The notes beneath the pieces were generated by a model. The model made no database searches. It was not told the DNA's origin and saw only the letters and a program-made list of their open reading frames with translations. A program made the position numbers and the translations under genes. Below are positions 15,934 through 25,033 of a DNA stretch of 64,000 nt, piece after piece (position 1 is the stretch's first letter; every line of letters starts with the position of its first letter). The stretch is from CBDCYS01 sp965224215 (lineage in GTDB: Bacteria > Acidobacteriota > Terriglobia > Bryobacterales > UBA6623), in the NCBI GenBank assembly GCA_965224215.1, contig CBDCYS010000023.1:114769-178768 (forward strand). The letters are read 5' to 3'.

Positions 15934-18246
15934 ATGGAAGGCCAAACCATCAGCCACTACAAGGTCCTCTCCGAACTCGGCCGGGGCGGCATGGGGGTTG
16001 TCTACAAGGCCGAGGACACCAAGCTGGAGCGGTTCATGCTCAGACTACCGCTTAGATGTTTCCGCTCCACCTGCTGGTACTGGCGCGCGTTAGTATGCGC
16101 ACTTTCTGCCCTCACCCTTTACGGTGGTTGCGACACGACCCTCACTGCTTCCGCCGATTACCAGTTCCTCATCGGCAGCGTCGGTGAGGGCAGTCGTCCC
16201 GGAGCTTTCCGCTGGCTCCGCAACGGGCAAGAGTATCGGACCGGCCAGTCCCCGCAGCTCTTCCTACTGCACGCCGAGGGAAACCTCCGCAGCAGCGAAG
16301 GCGTTGTCCCGCTCGCCTCCAGCCGCGTCCTGTTCGGCTCCGGCCGCTGGGGCAAGGCCCTCTACCTCGATTCCGGCGGATCTCTCGCGTACCCCCGCGC
16401 CGACAGCGTCAACTTCGACCAGGGGACGATCGAGATGTGGATCGCGCCACGCTTCGACGGCACCAACCCGGTCTATAACTCCGCGAACGTCACTCTGTTC
16501 GGCTACACCGCGCCGAACGGCGACACCTTCCTCATACACCAGTCGGCCGATGGCGTCCTCCACACTGCCGGAACGGTCCGGGGCCAATACCAGAGCGCGT
16601 ACCAGGAACTCCAAGGCTCCACCCGAGCTTGGAAGGCTGGCCAGTGGCATCATGTGGCCGTGACGTTCTCTTCCTCCGCGAAGTTCTTGCGGATCTATAT
16701 CGATGGCGCGCTCGCCGGCGACACCAACGAAAAGCGCTACCTGCCCCCAAGCGCGGCCGCCGACCGCTTCCAACTCGGCGCCGAACTGTACCTGATCGAC
16801 GAACTCCGCATCTCCTCTACGCCCACGAGCCCCGAACAGATTCGCGCCAATGCGATCCGCACGACTCAGTTGGCCAACGGCGAAGTCTGGCTGCCACTCT
16901 CCCAGGTTGCCGAGGGTGACCAGTTGGTCTTCGATGCCGGTGGCTGTGCCACCGCCCCGTTCACTTACCAGGGCAGTCCCGTGCGCAACCCGCAGCCTCC
17001 GAGCACGCTGCTCCCGTCCGGCAGTTCCAGTGTCGCGCTCACTGTCGAGAGCGCTGCTCCCACCTCCTGCCGTTATTCCGTCAACGCGCTGCTCGAGCTC
17101 AGCGCCATGACCCCGTTCGCCGTCGGCGCCGGCACGAGTTCCCATTTCACCGACGTAACCGGCCTCGCGTCCGACACCACGCGCGTCAATGACGTCTACG
17201 TGCGGTGCGCCCTCGCACCGGATTACGTGCTGAAGCTCCAATACCGGAGTCTGCCGACGGTCAAACAGAGCTTTCCCCGCATTTCCATTCTGTGGGGTTT
17301 GGATCTGCTCGATCCCGCAAACAAGGATTACACTTCTCGTATCAGCCTTGCCGTCCCCGGCAGCGGCGGATTTAGCCCGGCTCAACTTCGCACCCTCCGT
17401 GCGCTGAATCCGAACTTGCTGATGCTCGCAACCCTCCAGCCGATCGAATACATCCCCAACCAGACGCCCATTCCCGAGGACTACTACCTTCACGACACTC
17501 AAGGCAAGCGCATCCAGCTCTGGCCAGGCATGTACCGCCTCAACATGACCAAGCCTGAAGTGGCCGAGTTTAGGGCGCGCGAAGCCTATCAGTCCATTCT
17601 CGACTCGGGCCTGCTCTATGACGGCTGCTTTTTTGACAGTTTTACTCTCAGCATCTCCGAAACCAAGGCGGACGCCTATGGCAACCCCATACAGTTCGAT
17701 GCGGATAGCGACGGCAAGCCCGATGATCCGCAGTGGCTCGACGCTGCCTGGCGCGCGGGCATGCTCCATCTCATGGAGAGATGGCGTGAGTACATGCCGT
17801 ATGCCATTGCCACCCAGCACACCGTGAACCACAGCCCCCTGGACGTCCGCAGACTGTTCAACGGCCCCAATCTCGCGTTCATCGGCGGACACGTACTGGA
17901 GGGCAAGCGCGAGTTTGCCGAACTGAGGACCGCCTACCATGAATCCTGGGACGGTGGGCGCGCCCCGCTTGTCACCGTCGTCGATGTCGGCGCTCACGAC
18001 CAACTGGGGTATGGGTATGGCGTGTATTCCACGTTTGAGGAGGCGCTCGAGAAGATACCATCCCACGTCCTGGAGTTCACCCGGACGTTTTACCCGTGGA
18101 TGCGCTTCGGCCTGGCGCTCACTCTCATGAACGACGGCTATTTTGAGCGCCACTTCAGCGACGTACTCTATAGCGTGCCTTGGTGGTACGACGAGTTCGG
18201 ATTCGACCTCGGCCTGCCGCTCGGTCCCTATCAGTATTTCTCGTAG
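15934..18246 (+). CDS. Kinase N-terminus fused to LamG / glycoside-hydrolase-like lipoprotein
   Basis: Residues 1-33 are the beginning of a Ser/Thr kinase (YKVLSELGRGGMGVVYKAED, glycine loop). The kinase then ends and at residue 35 (16036) an independent start with a signal-type segment follows: Arg-rich start, hydrophobic core, then LTLYGGC, a weak lipobox. Residues about 130-275 look like a LamG/ConA-type lectin domain (GTIEMWIAPRFDG, WHHVAVTF, IYIDGALAG). The C-terminal 350 residues resemble putative TIM-barrel glycoside hydrolases of the GHL15 kind (SILWGLDLLDPA, YDGCFFDSF, WWYDEFGFDLGLPLG). The natural gene probably starts at 16036, and the kinase stub gives it a promoter. The 3' end stops just after GPYQYFS, overlapping a DUF5681-locus remnant, so a few residues may be lost. 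Confidence 0.7.
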   Translation: MEGQTISHYKVLSELGRGGMGVVYKAEDTKLERFMLRLPLRCFRSTCWYWRALVCALSALTLYGGCDTTLTASADYQFLIGSVGEGSRPGAFRWLRNGQEYRTGQSPQLFLLHAEGNLRSSEGVVPLASSRVLFGSGRWGKALYLDSGGSLAYPRADSVNFDQGTIEMWIAPRFDGTNPVYNSANVTLFGYTAPNGDTFLIHQSADGVLHTAGTVRGQYQSAYQELQGSTRAWKAGQWHHVAVTFSSSAKFLRIYIDGALAGDTNEKRYLPPSAAADRFQLGAELYLIDELRISSTPTSPEQIRANAIRTTQLANGEVWLPLSQVAEGDQLVFDAGGCATAPFTYQGSPVRNPQPPSTLLPSGSSSVALTVESAAPTSCRYSVNALLELSAMTPFAVGAGTSSHFTDVTGLASDTTRVNDVYVRCALAPDYVLKLQYRSLPTVKQSFPRISILWGLDLLDPANKDYTSRISLAVPGSGGFSPAQLRTLRALNPNLLMLATLQPIEYIPNQTPIPEDYYLHDTQGKRIQLWPGMYRLNMTKPEVAEFRAREAYQSILDSGLLYDGCFFDSFTLSISETKADAYGNPIQFDADSDGKPDDPQWLDAAWRAGMLHLMERWREYMPYAIATQHTVNHSPLDVRRLFNGPNLAFIGGHVLEGKREFAELRTAYHESWDGGRAPLVTVVDVGAHDQLGYGYGVYSTFEEALEKIPSHVLEFTRTFYPWMRFGLALTLMNDGYFERHFSDVLYSVPWWYDEFGFDLGLPLGPYQYFS

Positions 18247-18380
18247 GCTTTTCGCGGGCAGCTCCGACCCAACCGGTCGATTGCGTCGTCGTCGCTTCGG
18301 GACAAAGCTTCCAGCGCAACGAGGAACCTTTCTCGGGGCGCCAGTTGCTCGTAACCTCGCTCAAGAGTCTTCCGCTTCAT
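18231..18380 (-). pseudogene. Truncated ORF following the DUF5681 gene
   Basis: Starts MKRKTLERGYEQLAPRERFL with its ATG overlapping the DUF5681 stop (ATGA), which indicates coupled translation in the original operon. It breaks off after GRSCPRKAYEK at the junction with the lipoprotein gene at 15934-18246. A longer but frameshifted copy of the same gene is at 47381-48095. Function unknown. Confidence 0.65.
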
Positions 18381-18853
18381 TTCTTTCTCGCCTTGAGAAC
18401 CACTTCGATGGCCTCGACTCGCTGCTCAAGTTCGGCTGTTTCAAAGGCCTTTCGTTGGCTTTCCAACAGAGACGCAACGGCCTGACCTTCGCTGAGCGTC
18501 AAATCTCCCTTCACAACGGTCTCGACGACCGCTCCCAGGGCCAGCGGGATGTCTTTCGCTACGTTCACTACAGGGATTTCCATCTCGATCGATCTTTCCC
18601 GCCTAGGAGGAAGGATGCGATCGAGACACAGGCGCAGTGCTTGGATGTCACCTTTTTTTGCCAGCTCGACGGCCTTGCGCGTGATCGCCTCGCCCTCGCC
18701 TTCTAGGAGTTCCTGGTAAGCCCGTGTGGTCCGACTGAGGGAGCCTCTTGGCCGGCCGCTCGGGTTACCTGAGACTCCCTTGAGAAAGGGAAGTCCTCGC
18801 TGTTTCCACGCTGTTTTTTCAGCGGGCATGGCATTCTTGGGGAGAGCGTTCAA
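18377..18853 (-). CDS. DUF5681-family protein
   Basis: 158 residues with the DUF5681 core FLKGVSGNPSGRPRGSLSRT near the N-terminus (about 25-44), then a helical region and a C-terminal coiled-coil-like LLESQRKAFETAELEQRVEA. Such proteins are often beside phage or mobile-element genes and recall small-terminase-like DNA-binding proteins, but no function is established. The last 31 residues are duplicated at 47286-47382. Confidence 0.75.
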   Translation of the reverse strand: MNALPKNAMPAEKTAWKQRGLPFLKGVSGNPSGRPRGSLSRTTRAYQELLEGEGEAITRKAVELAKKGDIQALRLCLDRILPPRRERSIEMEIPVVNVAKDIPLALGAVVETVVKGDLTLSEGQAVASLLESQRKAFETAELEQRVEAIEVVLKARKK

Positions 18854-18975
18854 GCTGAATTATCGCTCTTTCTTCGCCCTGAGTCAAAGAACGTTTACCT
18901 GTAACTAGCAGTCTGGGGAAATTGATCAACTGGCGACGACAGGAGCAGGCCGACTTCGCTGGCAGATAGACAAAG

Positions 18976-19434
18976 TTAGCAACCAGGTGGAAAGCGTTGC
19001 TGTGAACGCCGAGCTTCTTGGTCTTCTACTTCTCCGTGCAAGGGCTCGCGAGCTGCGTTCACCATGGCCCGTCGCAGTTTGTGCAACATCATCCAGGCGG
19101 TTTCGTAGCGCGACAGGCCGAGCTGACGCTGCAGTAGCAGCGCCGACACACCTCGTTTATCAGTTGTCATCAGGTACGCAGCCCAAAACCAAACCGTCAG
19201 CGGGGTTTTCGTATTGTGGAGCACCGTTCCCGACGTCAACGAGACCTGGTGTCGACACGCCGCGCACTGCCACCGTAGTTTCTGCTCGAGAATGTAGGCC
19301 TGCCGATGCCCACACTGAGGACAAAGGAACCCGTCGGGCCAACGACAAGCAGCCAGGTACTTCTGGCTAGCCTCCTCGGTCGCGAACTCCACCTGAAACT
19401 GACGCAGACTCTTCGGAAACGGCGACCGGGCCAC
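18976..19434 (-). pseudogene. IS1595-family transposase, N-terminal fragment
   Basis: The N-terminal zinc ribbon is clear (GFLCPQCGHRQAY ... WQCAACRHQVSLTSGTV), followed by the helical region WFWAAYLMTTDKRGVSALLL. The frame ends after LHGEVE, exactly where the catalytic DDE/ISXO2 domain should begin (EVDE.. motif). No inverted repeats recognised. A dead remnant. Confidence 0.8.
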
Positions 19435-19638
19435 GCCCTACCCTACATCTTGGGGCTTGCTGAAACAACCGTATAAGCAAGAGCCGACTAGCAACGATCC
19501 ATAAGCTGCGGAACCTCTGTGGAGCTCGTTTGCTACTACCGTTTTTTCACATGCGCGTGAGTTCAGCGTGGCAATAATCGCAGTCTTGCCCGTGGCCCTA
19601 CGCGCCCCTGGGCGTGGCTGGACCTTCTTTAACGGGGA

Positions 19639-20085
19639 TCACCGCGCATGGCTCGAACGGAGCTTGATACCCCATCGGCCGTCCTCTTTCGTGAGAATGT
19701 ATAGGGATTCATACGTCCGGATCGGCGAGCCATCTTCGCGATAACGAGTGAACCGGGTGTCAATATGAACCTTGCTGTCTGAGAGGTGAATGATCTTCCG
19801 ATGAGTCCAGGCGCTATGGTGCCAATCATCTTCGATCTCCCGCTTCGCATTTTCGACCGTGCGTTCTCCTGGACCGTCGAGAACCCGCATTGTGCCTCTA
19901 GCGAGTCGATAATGTGGGAAATGCATGGTGCGGTCCCAGGCCGCCATGTCCATCTTGTTGAACGCCGCAATAACCTCATCCAAGACCGTCATTACCTCGG
20001 TTTTGATTTGAGCGTTCTTGTCCTGTGATGCCACCGGTAGCGCGACAAGGGTGCAGAGCACTACCAGACGTATCAATTTCTTCAT
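19639..20085 (-). CDS. Secreted SnoaL-like / DUF4440-type protein
   Basis: 148 residues. The start at 20085 is preferred because a signal peptide follows (MKKLIRLVVLCTLVALPVAS) and GGGAG lies 7 bases upstream. The mature part has the cone-shaped NTF2-like pattern: TVLDEVIAAFNKMDMAAWDR, then HFPHYRLARG, TRFTRYREDG and a final YILTKEDGRWGIKLRSS. The fold hosts many small enzymes and binding proteins; the substrate is unknown. Confidence 0.75.
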   Translation of the reverse strand: MKKLIRLVVLCTLVALPVASQDKNAQIKTEVMTVLDEVIAAFNKMDMAAWDRTMHFPHYRLARGTMRVLDGPGERTVENAKREIEDDWHHSAWTHRKIIHLSDSKVHIDTRFTRYREDGSPIRTYESLYILTKEDGRWGIKLRSSHAR

Positions 20086-21051
20086 GATTGATCTCCCGGA
20101 CTTTGGCGAAATCAGAATTTCCTTCGTGATCATCCTGGAGCAGATAGGATGATCCAGGATTCCCATTTTGGCCATCCCGGCACGGATAGGGTAGCTGAGC
20201 CACGCCGGTGCTGCAACGTTTCTTCGTACTGCTTTCACGTTCGATCCCGCAACCTTTGCCGGTCCGGCCTACAGATCGGCTCCGGTCAAGGCGTTCCGGT
20301 CGCGCCAGCTAGCGCGTTGACGAAGGACGCGCTCCAACGCGATGGGCTCGCCCCAACATACGCAATCGGTGGCGCCGACAAGAACAGTGGCTCGGCGACC
20401 TATCCGACAGGCGCGTTCGCCTTGAGCGGCAGACTGTTCGGCCCGTCGCCAAATAAGTGTTGGAAGAGTAGTTTCGCGTTGCAACGCGTCGCCGGACGTC
20501 CCAGCCAGAGGAGAACTGTTTCAATGAGAATCATCGCAATACTGGCTCGGCTTCACGCTGGCTGTGTTCGCGACACCTGGCTCCTGATCAACGATGTCCT
20601 CCCTTGACCGTCCCGCTACGGGCAGTATAGAGTATCTACCGGCCGTGGGGCGAAGTTCTTCGCACAGCTCTCACGTTCGATCCTCCATCTGTTTCCGGAT
20701 TTCGGTCCGACCGACAGCTTTCGACAACGCTAGCACTCCTCTAATACGCTCCCACGTTGCCTGTCGCCGACTCCCGGCTCATGCTGGGCCGCAGTTTGCC
20801 TGCTAAATCCGCACTAACGGGGTAGGGTTCACTCAAGACCCCAACTCCCGGATTGTCGGTTCGAGCTTGGTATCGTTTCCGACAATGGGGATTGTCGGAA
20901 GTGAGTCCGCACCCCTGGAGGCGCTAGATCCTCACTGACGGCGAAATCTTGATCCAAGCTGCTGAATATTCCGCGAACCGGACTTGATCGAAGCCGCTAC
21001 CCGACACACGCTTCGCGTGGTAGTCGGCTTTTCCAATTTGACACTACCGTC
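20086..21051. other. Gene-poor stretch of about 960 bp
   Basis: Several frames of 60-150 codons cross here, but none shows a protein-like composition or a known motif. A small inverted repeat, CCGACAATGGGGATTGTCGG, lies at about 20879-20898 and a related ATTGTCGG word at about 20854. No RNA gene recognised. Confidence 0.4.
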
Positions 21052-22812
21052 TCACTGGGTCGGCGTAGCCTGCGGCAGAGCAAACACCCAGAGCACGCCC
21101 CCGTGGGGCACGTAGGTGTCGGTCCCGAGGAGCCGATTCAGCATTGCCTGCTGGCGTTCGGAATCGACGCCCCAGCCCGAAAGCACGGCCACGTATTGGA
21201 TGCCATCGACTTCGTAGCTGCTCGGCACTCCGGTCACGCCGGAGTTGGTGCGTTGCTTCCAAAGTTCGTCGCCCGTTCGGGCGTCGAAAGCGCGGAAGTA
21301 CCGGTCATTCGTCCCGCCCATGAAGATCACGTCGCCCGCGGTTGCGAGCACTGGGCCCCAGTTGTGGCTTGCAAAGGTTTTCGTCCACACCTTCTTCGGC
21401 CCGTCCAGATCCCAGGCCTGTAGCTCGCCGATGTGGCGCTTGGCGTTCTCGTGGAGGACCAGGTCCACTCCCCCGACTTCCATGTAGAACTGGCCGGGCC
21501 TGTACTCGACCTCCTTGCCCTTCATCGAGCTACAGAGGTTCTCATTGGCGGGGATGTAGAGGTAGCCGGTCTTCGGGCTGTAGGCTGCCGGCGGCCAGTC
21601 CTTGCCGCCCCAGAGCGAAGGGCAGAACTCGGCGCGCTTGCCGATGCCGGGTTTGCGCGCCATGTCGTAGCTGGGCCGCCCCGTCTTTGGGTCGATGCTC
21701 GTGAAGACGTTCTGGCGCACATAGGGCTGTGCGTCAACGAAATCGATCCGGTCGCGGCCGCGCTCGAGGAACCAGAGGTAGCCGTTGCGGCCGGGGTGGA
21801 CCAGGCCGGAGATGGTTCGTCCGTCACGCTGGAAGTCCAGCAGGAGCGGGGCGGAGACTTCGTCCCAGTCCCAGGAGTCGTTCCAGTGGTACTGGTGGTG
21901 GGCGCGGAGCGCGCCCGTTTCGACATCCAGCGCAATCACCGAAGTGGCGTACAGATTGTCGCCCGGCCGCGCGTCACCCATCCAGGGGCCGGCGTTTCCG
22001 GTGCCCCAGTAAGTAAGCCCGAGCCGCGGGTCATAGGAGCCCGTGACCCAGATGGAAACGCCGCCGGTCTTCCAACTGTCGCCTTCCCAGGTTTCGCTGC
22101 CGGGCTCGCCCGGTGCTGGGATCGTGTAGGTCTTCCAGGACTGCTCGCCCGTCATCGCGTCGAAGGCCGCAACGAAGCCGCGGATGCCGAACTCACCGCC
22201 CGAGACGCCGACCATCACTTTGCCCTCGGCCACCAGCGGCGCCAGCGTCATGTAGTAGCCCGTTGTGTAGTCCTGCACCTCGCGTTCCCAAACCTCCTCG
22301 CCGGTGCGCGCGTCGAGCGCCACCAGATAACAGTCTGCAGTGGCCAGCTAGACGCGGTCCGCGTAGAGCGCCACGCCCCGGTTGGTGGGGTGCATCTGGA
22401 ATTGGTCCTCGGGCAGCTCGCGGTCGTAGCGCCACAGAAGATCGCCGCTGCGGGCATCGAGCGCCAGAACGCGGTTGTGGGGCGTCGTCACGAACATTAC
22501 GCCCTCGTTCACGATGGGCGGGGCCTGGTGTCCCTCGCGCATCCCCGTGGAGAAGGTCCAGGCCGGAACCAGCCGGCTCACGTTGCTGGTGTTGATCTGG
22601 TCGAGGGCGCTGTAGCCCTTCGAATCGTAGCTGCCGCGATACATCAGCCAGTTACGCGGCTCCGGATTCGTCAACCGCTCATTCGTTACGTTCTTGTAGG
22701 CAGGCGCGGACTGCCCGAGGCTCGACGAGGGAAGCCCGCCGGCGACGAGCGACACGGCCAGCCAAACGGCGATGCGATGGAATCGGGCAAAAACGGACGT
22801 AGGATGTAGCAT
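21052..22812 (-). pseudogene. PQQ-dependent dehydrogenase with an internal amber stop
   Basis: Two consecutive parts in the same frame, 22351-22812 and 21052-22347, are separated by a single TAG at 22348-22350 (ALYADRV-stop-LATADCYLVALD). N-terminal signal (AVWLAVSLVAGGLPSSSLGQ), then propeller blades such as ALDARSGDLLWRYD, ALDARTGEEVWERE and FRAFDARTGDELWKQ with the tryptophan-docking pattern of quinoprotein alcohol dehydrogenases. The segment DSWDWDEVSAPLLLDF is near the usual active-site Asp. These periplasmic enzymes oxidise alcohols with PQQ. The one point change, probably Tyr to stop, is the only defect seen; readthrough or a sequencing error would restore 586 residues. Confidence 0.8.
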
Positions 22813-22923
22813 GGCTCTCCTGTGGTGGGTGGGCTGGTGGCTGACGGTTGTCGGCATGTCACTGCGGCTGAACGCCGACGCGGCGCGTGAACCCACGCGC
22901 CACGCGCAACTCGTTCTCGGCGA

Positions 22924-22974
22924 TCGGTCAATGTCATCAACGGGCAGAATCACACGATAGAGTCGAGCTTTCAT
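22924..22974 (-). pseudogene. Glyoxalase/VOC N-terminal scrap
   Basis: Only 17 codons, MKARLYRVILPVDDIDR, look like the first strand of a VOC-superfamily protein. The sequence beyond is unrelated. It lies just upstream of the PQQ gene on the same strand. Confidence 0.3.
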
Positions 22975-23083
22975 GATTTCCCCGACCGACATGGTAGCGC
23001 AGCGAGCGGCCCTATCGGTCAGCCTCTGCGGCTACTCGCGCGAAATTGTCATCAGAGTTCCGAGATTGGGGCAGAGCATCCGT

Positions 23084-23213
23084 TCACTTCCGCGAACGGA
23101 GACGGATACGCCCAAGTGATAGCATATTTTTTGTCGTGACGATTGATTGGGCCAGACGATGGTTGGAGATGGCGACGCGGTGGGTGTAACGGCCCAGGTA
23201 GCGCAGCACCTGC
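23084..23213 (-). pseudogene. IS91-type transposase, C-terminal piece
   Basis: Reads VLRYLGRYTHRVAISNHRL, the highly conserved block of IS91/IS801 Y2-type transposases that follows the PEQVLQY motif. It is separated from the upstream part of the same gene (25034-25764) by the IS1202-like element. The 16 bp GTAGCGCAGCACCTGC at both junctions is the target duplication. Confidence 0.75.
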
Positions 23214-25033
23214 TGTCGCTGGCGAGTGATAATGTCCTAAACGTGCCAAGTAGAAATGTCCTATTGACAAGGTCAGCCTGGAGGGGTGAGCAAGCAAGGA
23301 CAACTACTAATGACACAACGAGAGCGCGACCGGCTGGTGGCGCTGCGCAAAGCAGACAAAAAACTCATCACGCAAAAGCAGGCCGCCCAGCAGACGGGCC
23401 TCAGCGAACGGCATCTGAGGCGGCTGCTGGCGAAGCTTCGCAGCGAAGGCGACCAGGCCGTGGTCCATGCCGCGCGGGGCCGCGCGTCCAACCGCAAGCT
23501 CAGCGCCAAGGCGGAAAAACAAGCCGTGGCAATCCTCTCCCAACCCGTCTACGCCGGCTTTGGCCCGACTCTGGCGGCGGAGTATCTCGAGCAGCGCCAC
23601 GGCGTCCAAGTCGGCCGCGAAACGCTGCGCCGTTGGATGGCCGCCGCGGGCCTGTGGAAGCCCCGCCGCCGCAAGTCAGGACGCCCGCATCCGTGGCGGC
23701 CCCGCCGCAGTTGCCGCGGCGAGCTGGTGCAATGGGACACCTCCGAGCACGACTGGCTGGAGAGACGCGGGGAGAAGCTGTACCTGATCGGCATGATCGA
23801 CGACGCCAGCAGCGAGTTGCTGGCGCGCTTCGTCCGGCACGACTCGGGCGAAGAGAATCGCCGTTTGCTGAAGACGTATCTGGAACAAAACGGCCGACCC
23901 GTAGCCTTCTACACCGACCGCGCCAGCCTGTTTGTCAACACGCCCAAAAACAGCGCCGGCGAGGATCCCAAGCTCTTGCCTCCCACGCAGATCGGGCGGG
24001 CGCTCCAGGAGCTGGACATCGAATCGATCACGGCCTATTCGCCGCAGGCCAAAGGCCGCGTCGAGCGCAGCTTTGGCACCGCCCAGGACCGCCTGGTGAA
24101 GGGTCTGCGGGTGGCCGGGGCCACGACGATCGAACAGGCCAACGCCTACCTGGAAAGCGAGTTTCTGCCCTGGTGGAACGCCACGTTGCGGGTGCAGCCG
24201 GCTCACCCCGACGAGGCGCATCGCGAGCTAGGTCCCGAGCACGATCTGGACTCGGCGCTGAGCCAGGTCGAGACGCGGCGGGTCGCCAACGACTACACGA
24301 TTCGCTTCCGGGGAAAGAGCTATCAAATCGACCGCAAGGCGATTGTGCCGGGTCTGCGAAACAGCCGAGTGCGGGTGGAGAGACGCCTGGACGGCGTCCT
24401 GGCCGCGCGCTTCGGCAAGCACGAACTGACGCTGAAGCGCTGCGGCGCGCAGCCCCAATCGGAACGCCCGCAGCCCAAGAGCGCCCAGGCGGAACCCGCT
24501 GCGGCAGCGGCCGAGAAGGCTGGCGGCAAAGCTGCCGGCAAGCGAAGCAGCGACTGGATGAAGGACTTCGATCTGAAAGACAGCCCGCCTGTGTGGCAAG
24601 CGGCGCAGGCATCCGGCGCTCGGCGAGACGATACGCAGGACTAGGAGTCGCTGCCAAACCAAGACTCTATGCGGAGCGCCCATCGGGCCGATGCGCTGAG
24701 TTGGCAGTCGCTGCCAAACCAAGACGCTATGGGGAGCGCCGGGCAAACGGCGCCCGGCGATCGTCGCGTTGGCGAAGCCCAAGGCCTCCGCTCCGAAGCT
24801 TCACCAAAGCAATCTCTGTCACGAACAGAAAACCCTCTGACCGGGAGGCCAGAGGGTCGTCTGCTTCAGCCGATTGCTTGGGAGCCAGCTCCATCGCTTC
24901 GGCCTTGGGCATCAAGAGCAGGCGCGACCCTGCCCTCAACGCCAACCACTCTACCATCGCCTCTCCAGCCACCTGCCCCAAAGCGGACATTTCTACTTGG
25001 CAGCGATTAGGACATTGCTACTTGGCGTTGACA
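23214..25033 (+). mobile_element. IS1202/ISNCY-like element, 1820 bp, nested in an IS91-type gene
   Basis: Imperfect inverted ends of about 48 bp are visible; both start TGTC and share AATGTCCTAA and GCCAAGTAGAAATGTCC. Flanks carry a 16 bp direct repeat, GTAGCGCAGCACCTGC (23198-23213 and 25034-25049). Long duplications of this size are known for the IS1202 group. Downstream of the transposase are two direct repeats of AGTCGCTGCCAAACCAAGAC (about 24646 and 24706). Confidence 0.82.
23310..24644 (+). CDS. ISNCY/IS1202-type DDE (rve) transposase
   Basis: 444 residues from the ATG at 23310; a GTG eight codons earlier is possible. N-terminal HTH (AAQQTGLSERHLRRLLAKL), then the integrase core with LVQWDTSEHDWL (first Asp), FYTDRASLF (second Asp) and SPQAKGRVERSFGTAQDRL (Glu). 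A C-terminal Ala/Gln-rich tail follows (about 380-425). Length and motif spacing are intact, so this transposase may be active. Confidence 0.88.
   Translation: MTQRERDRLVALRKADKKLITQKQAAQQTGLSERHLRRLLAKLRSEGDQAVVHAARGRASNRKLSAKAEKQAVAILSQPVYAGFGPTLAAEYLEQRHGVQVGRETLRRWMAAAGLWKPRRRKSGRPHPWRPRRSCRGELVQWDTSEHDWLERRGEKLYLIGMIDDASSELLARFVRHDSGEENRRLLKTYLEQNGRPVAFYTDRASLFVNTPKNSAGEDPKLLPPTQIGRALQELDIESITAYSPQAKGRVERSFGTAQDRLVKGLRVAGATTIEQANAYLESEFLPWWNATLRVQPAHPDEAHRELGPEHDLDSALSQVETRRVANDYTIRFRGKSYQIDRKAIVPGLRNSRVRVERRLDGVLAARFGKHELTLKRCGAQPQSERPQPKSAQAEPAAAAAEKAGGKAAGKRSSDWMKDFDLKDSPPVWQAAQASGARRDDTQD

Noticed and set aside
16264..18153. Minus-strand frame of 629 codons
   Set aside because: Antisense to the LamG/glycoside-hydrolase-like gene; no recognisable domain and a composition typical of a shadow frame in GC-rich DNA.
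20594..20806. Possible short ORF and RNA gene in the gap at 20.1-21.0 kb
   Set aside because: No start signal, no protein-like composition and no tRNA or riboswitch fold that I could recognise.
21433..22809. Plus-strand frame of 458 codons
   Set aside because: Antisense to the PQQ dehydrogenase, whose propeller repeats are unmistakable on the minus strand.
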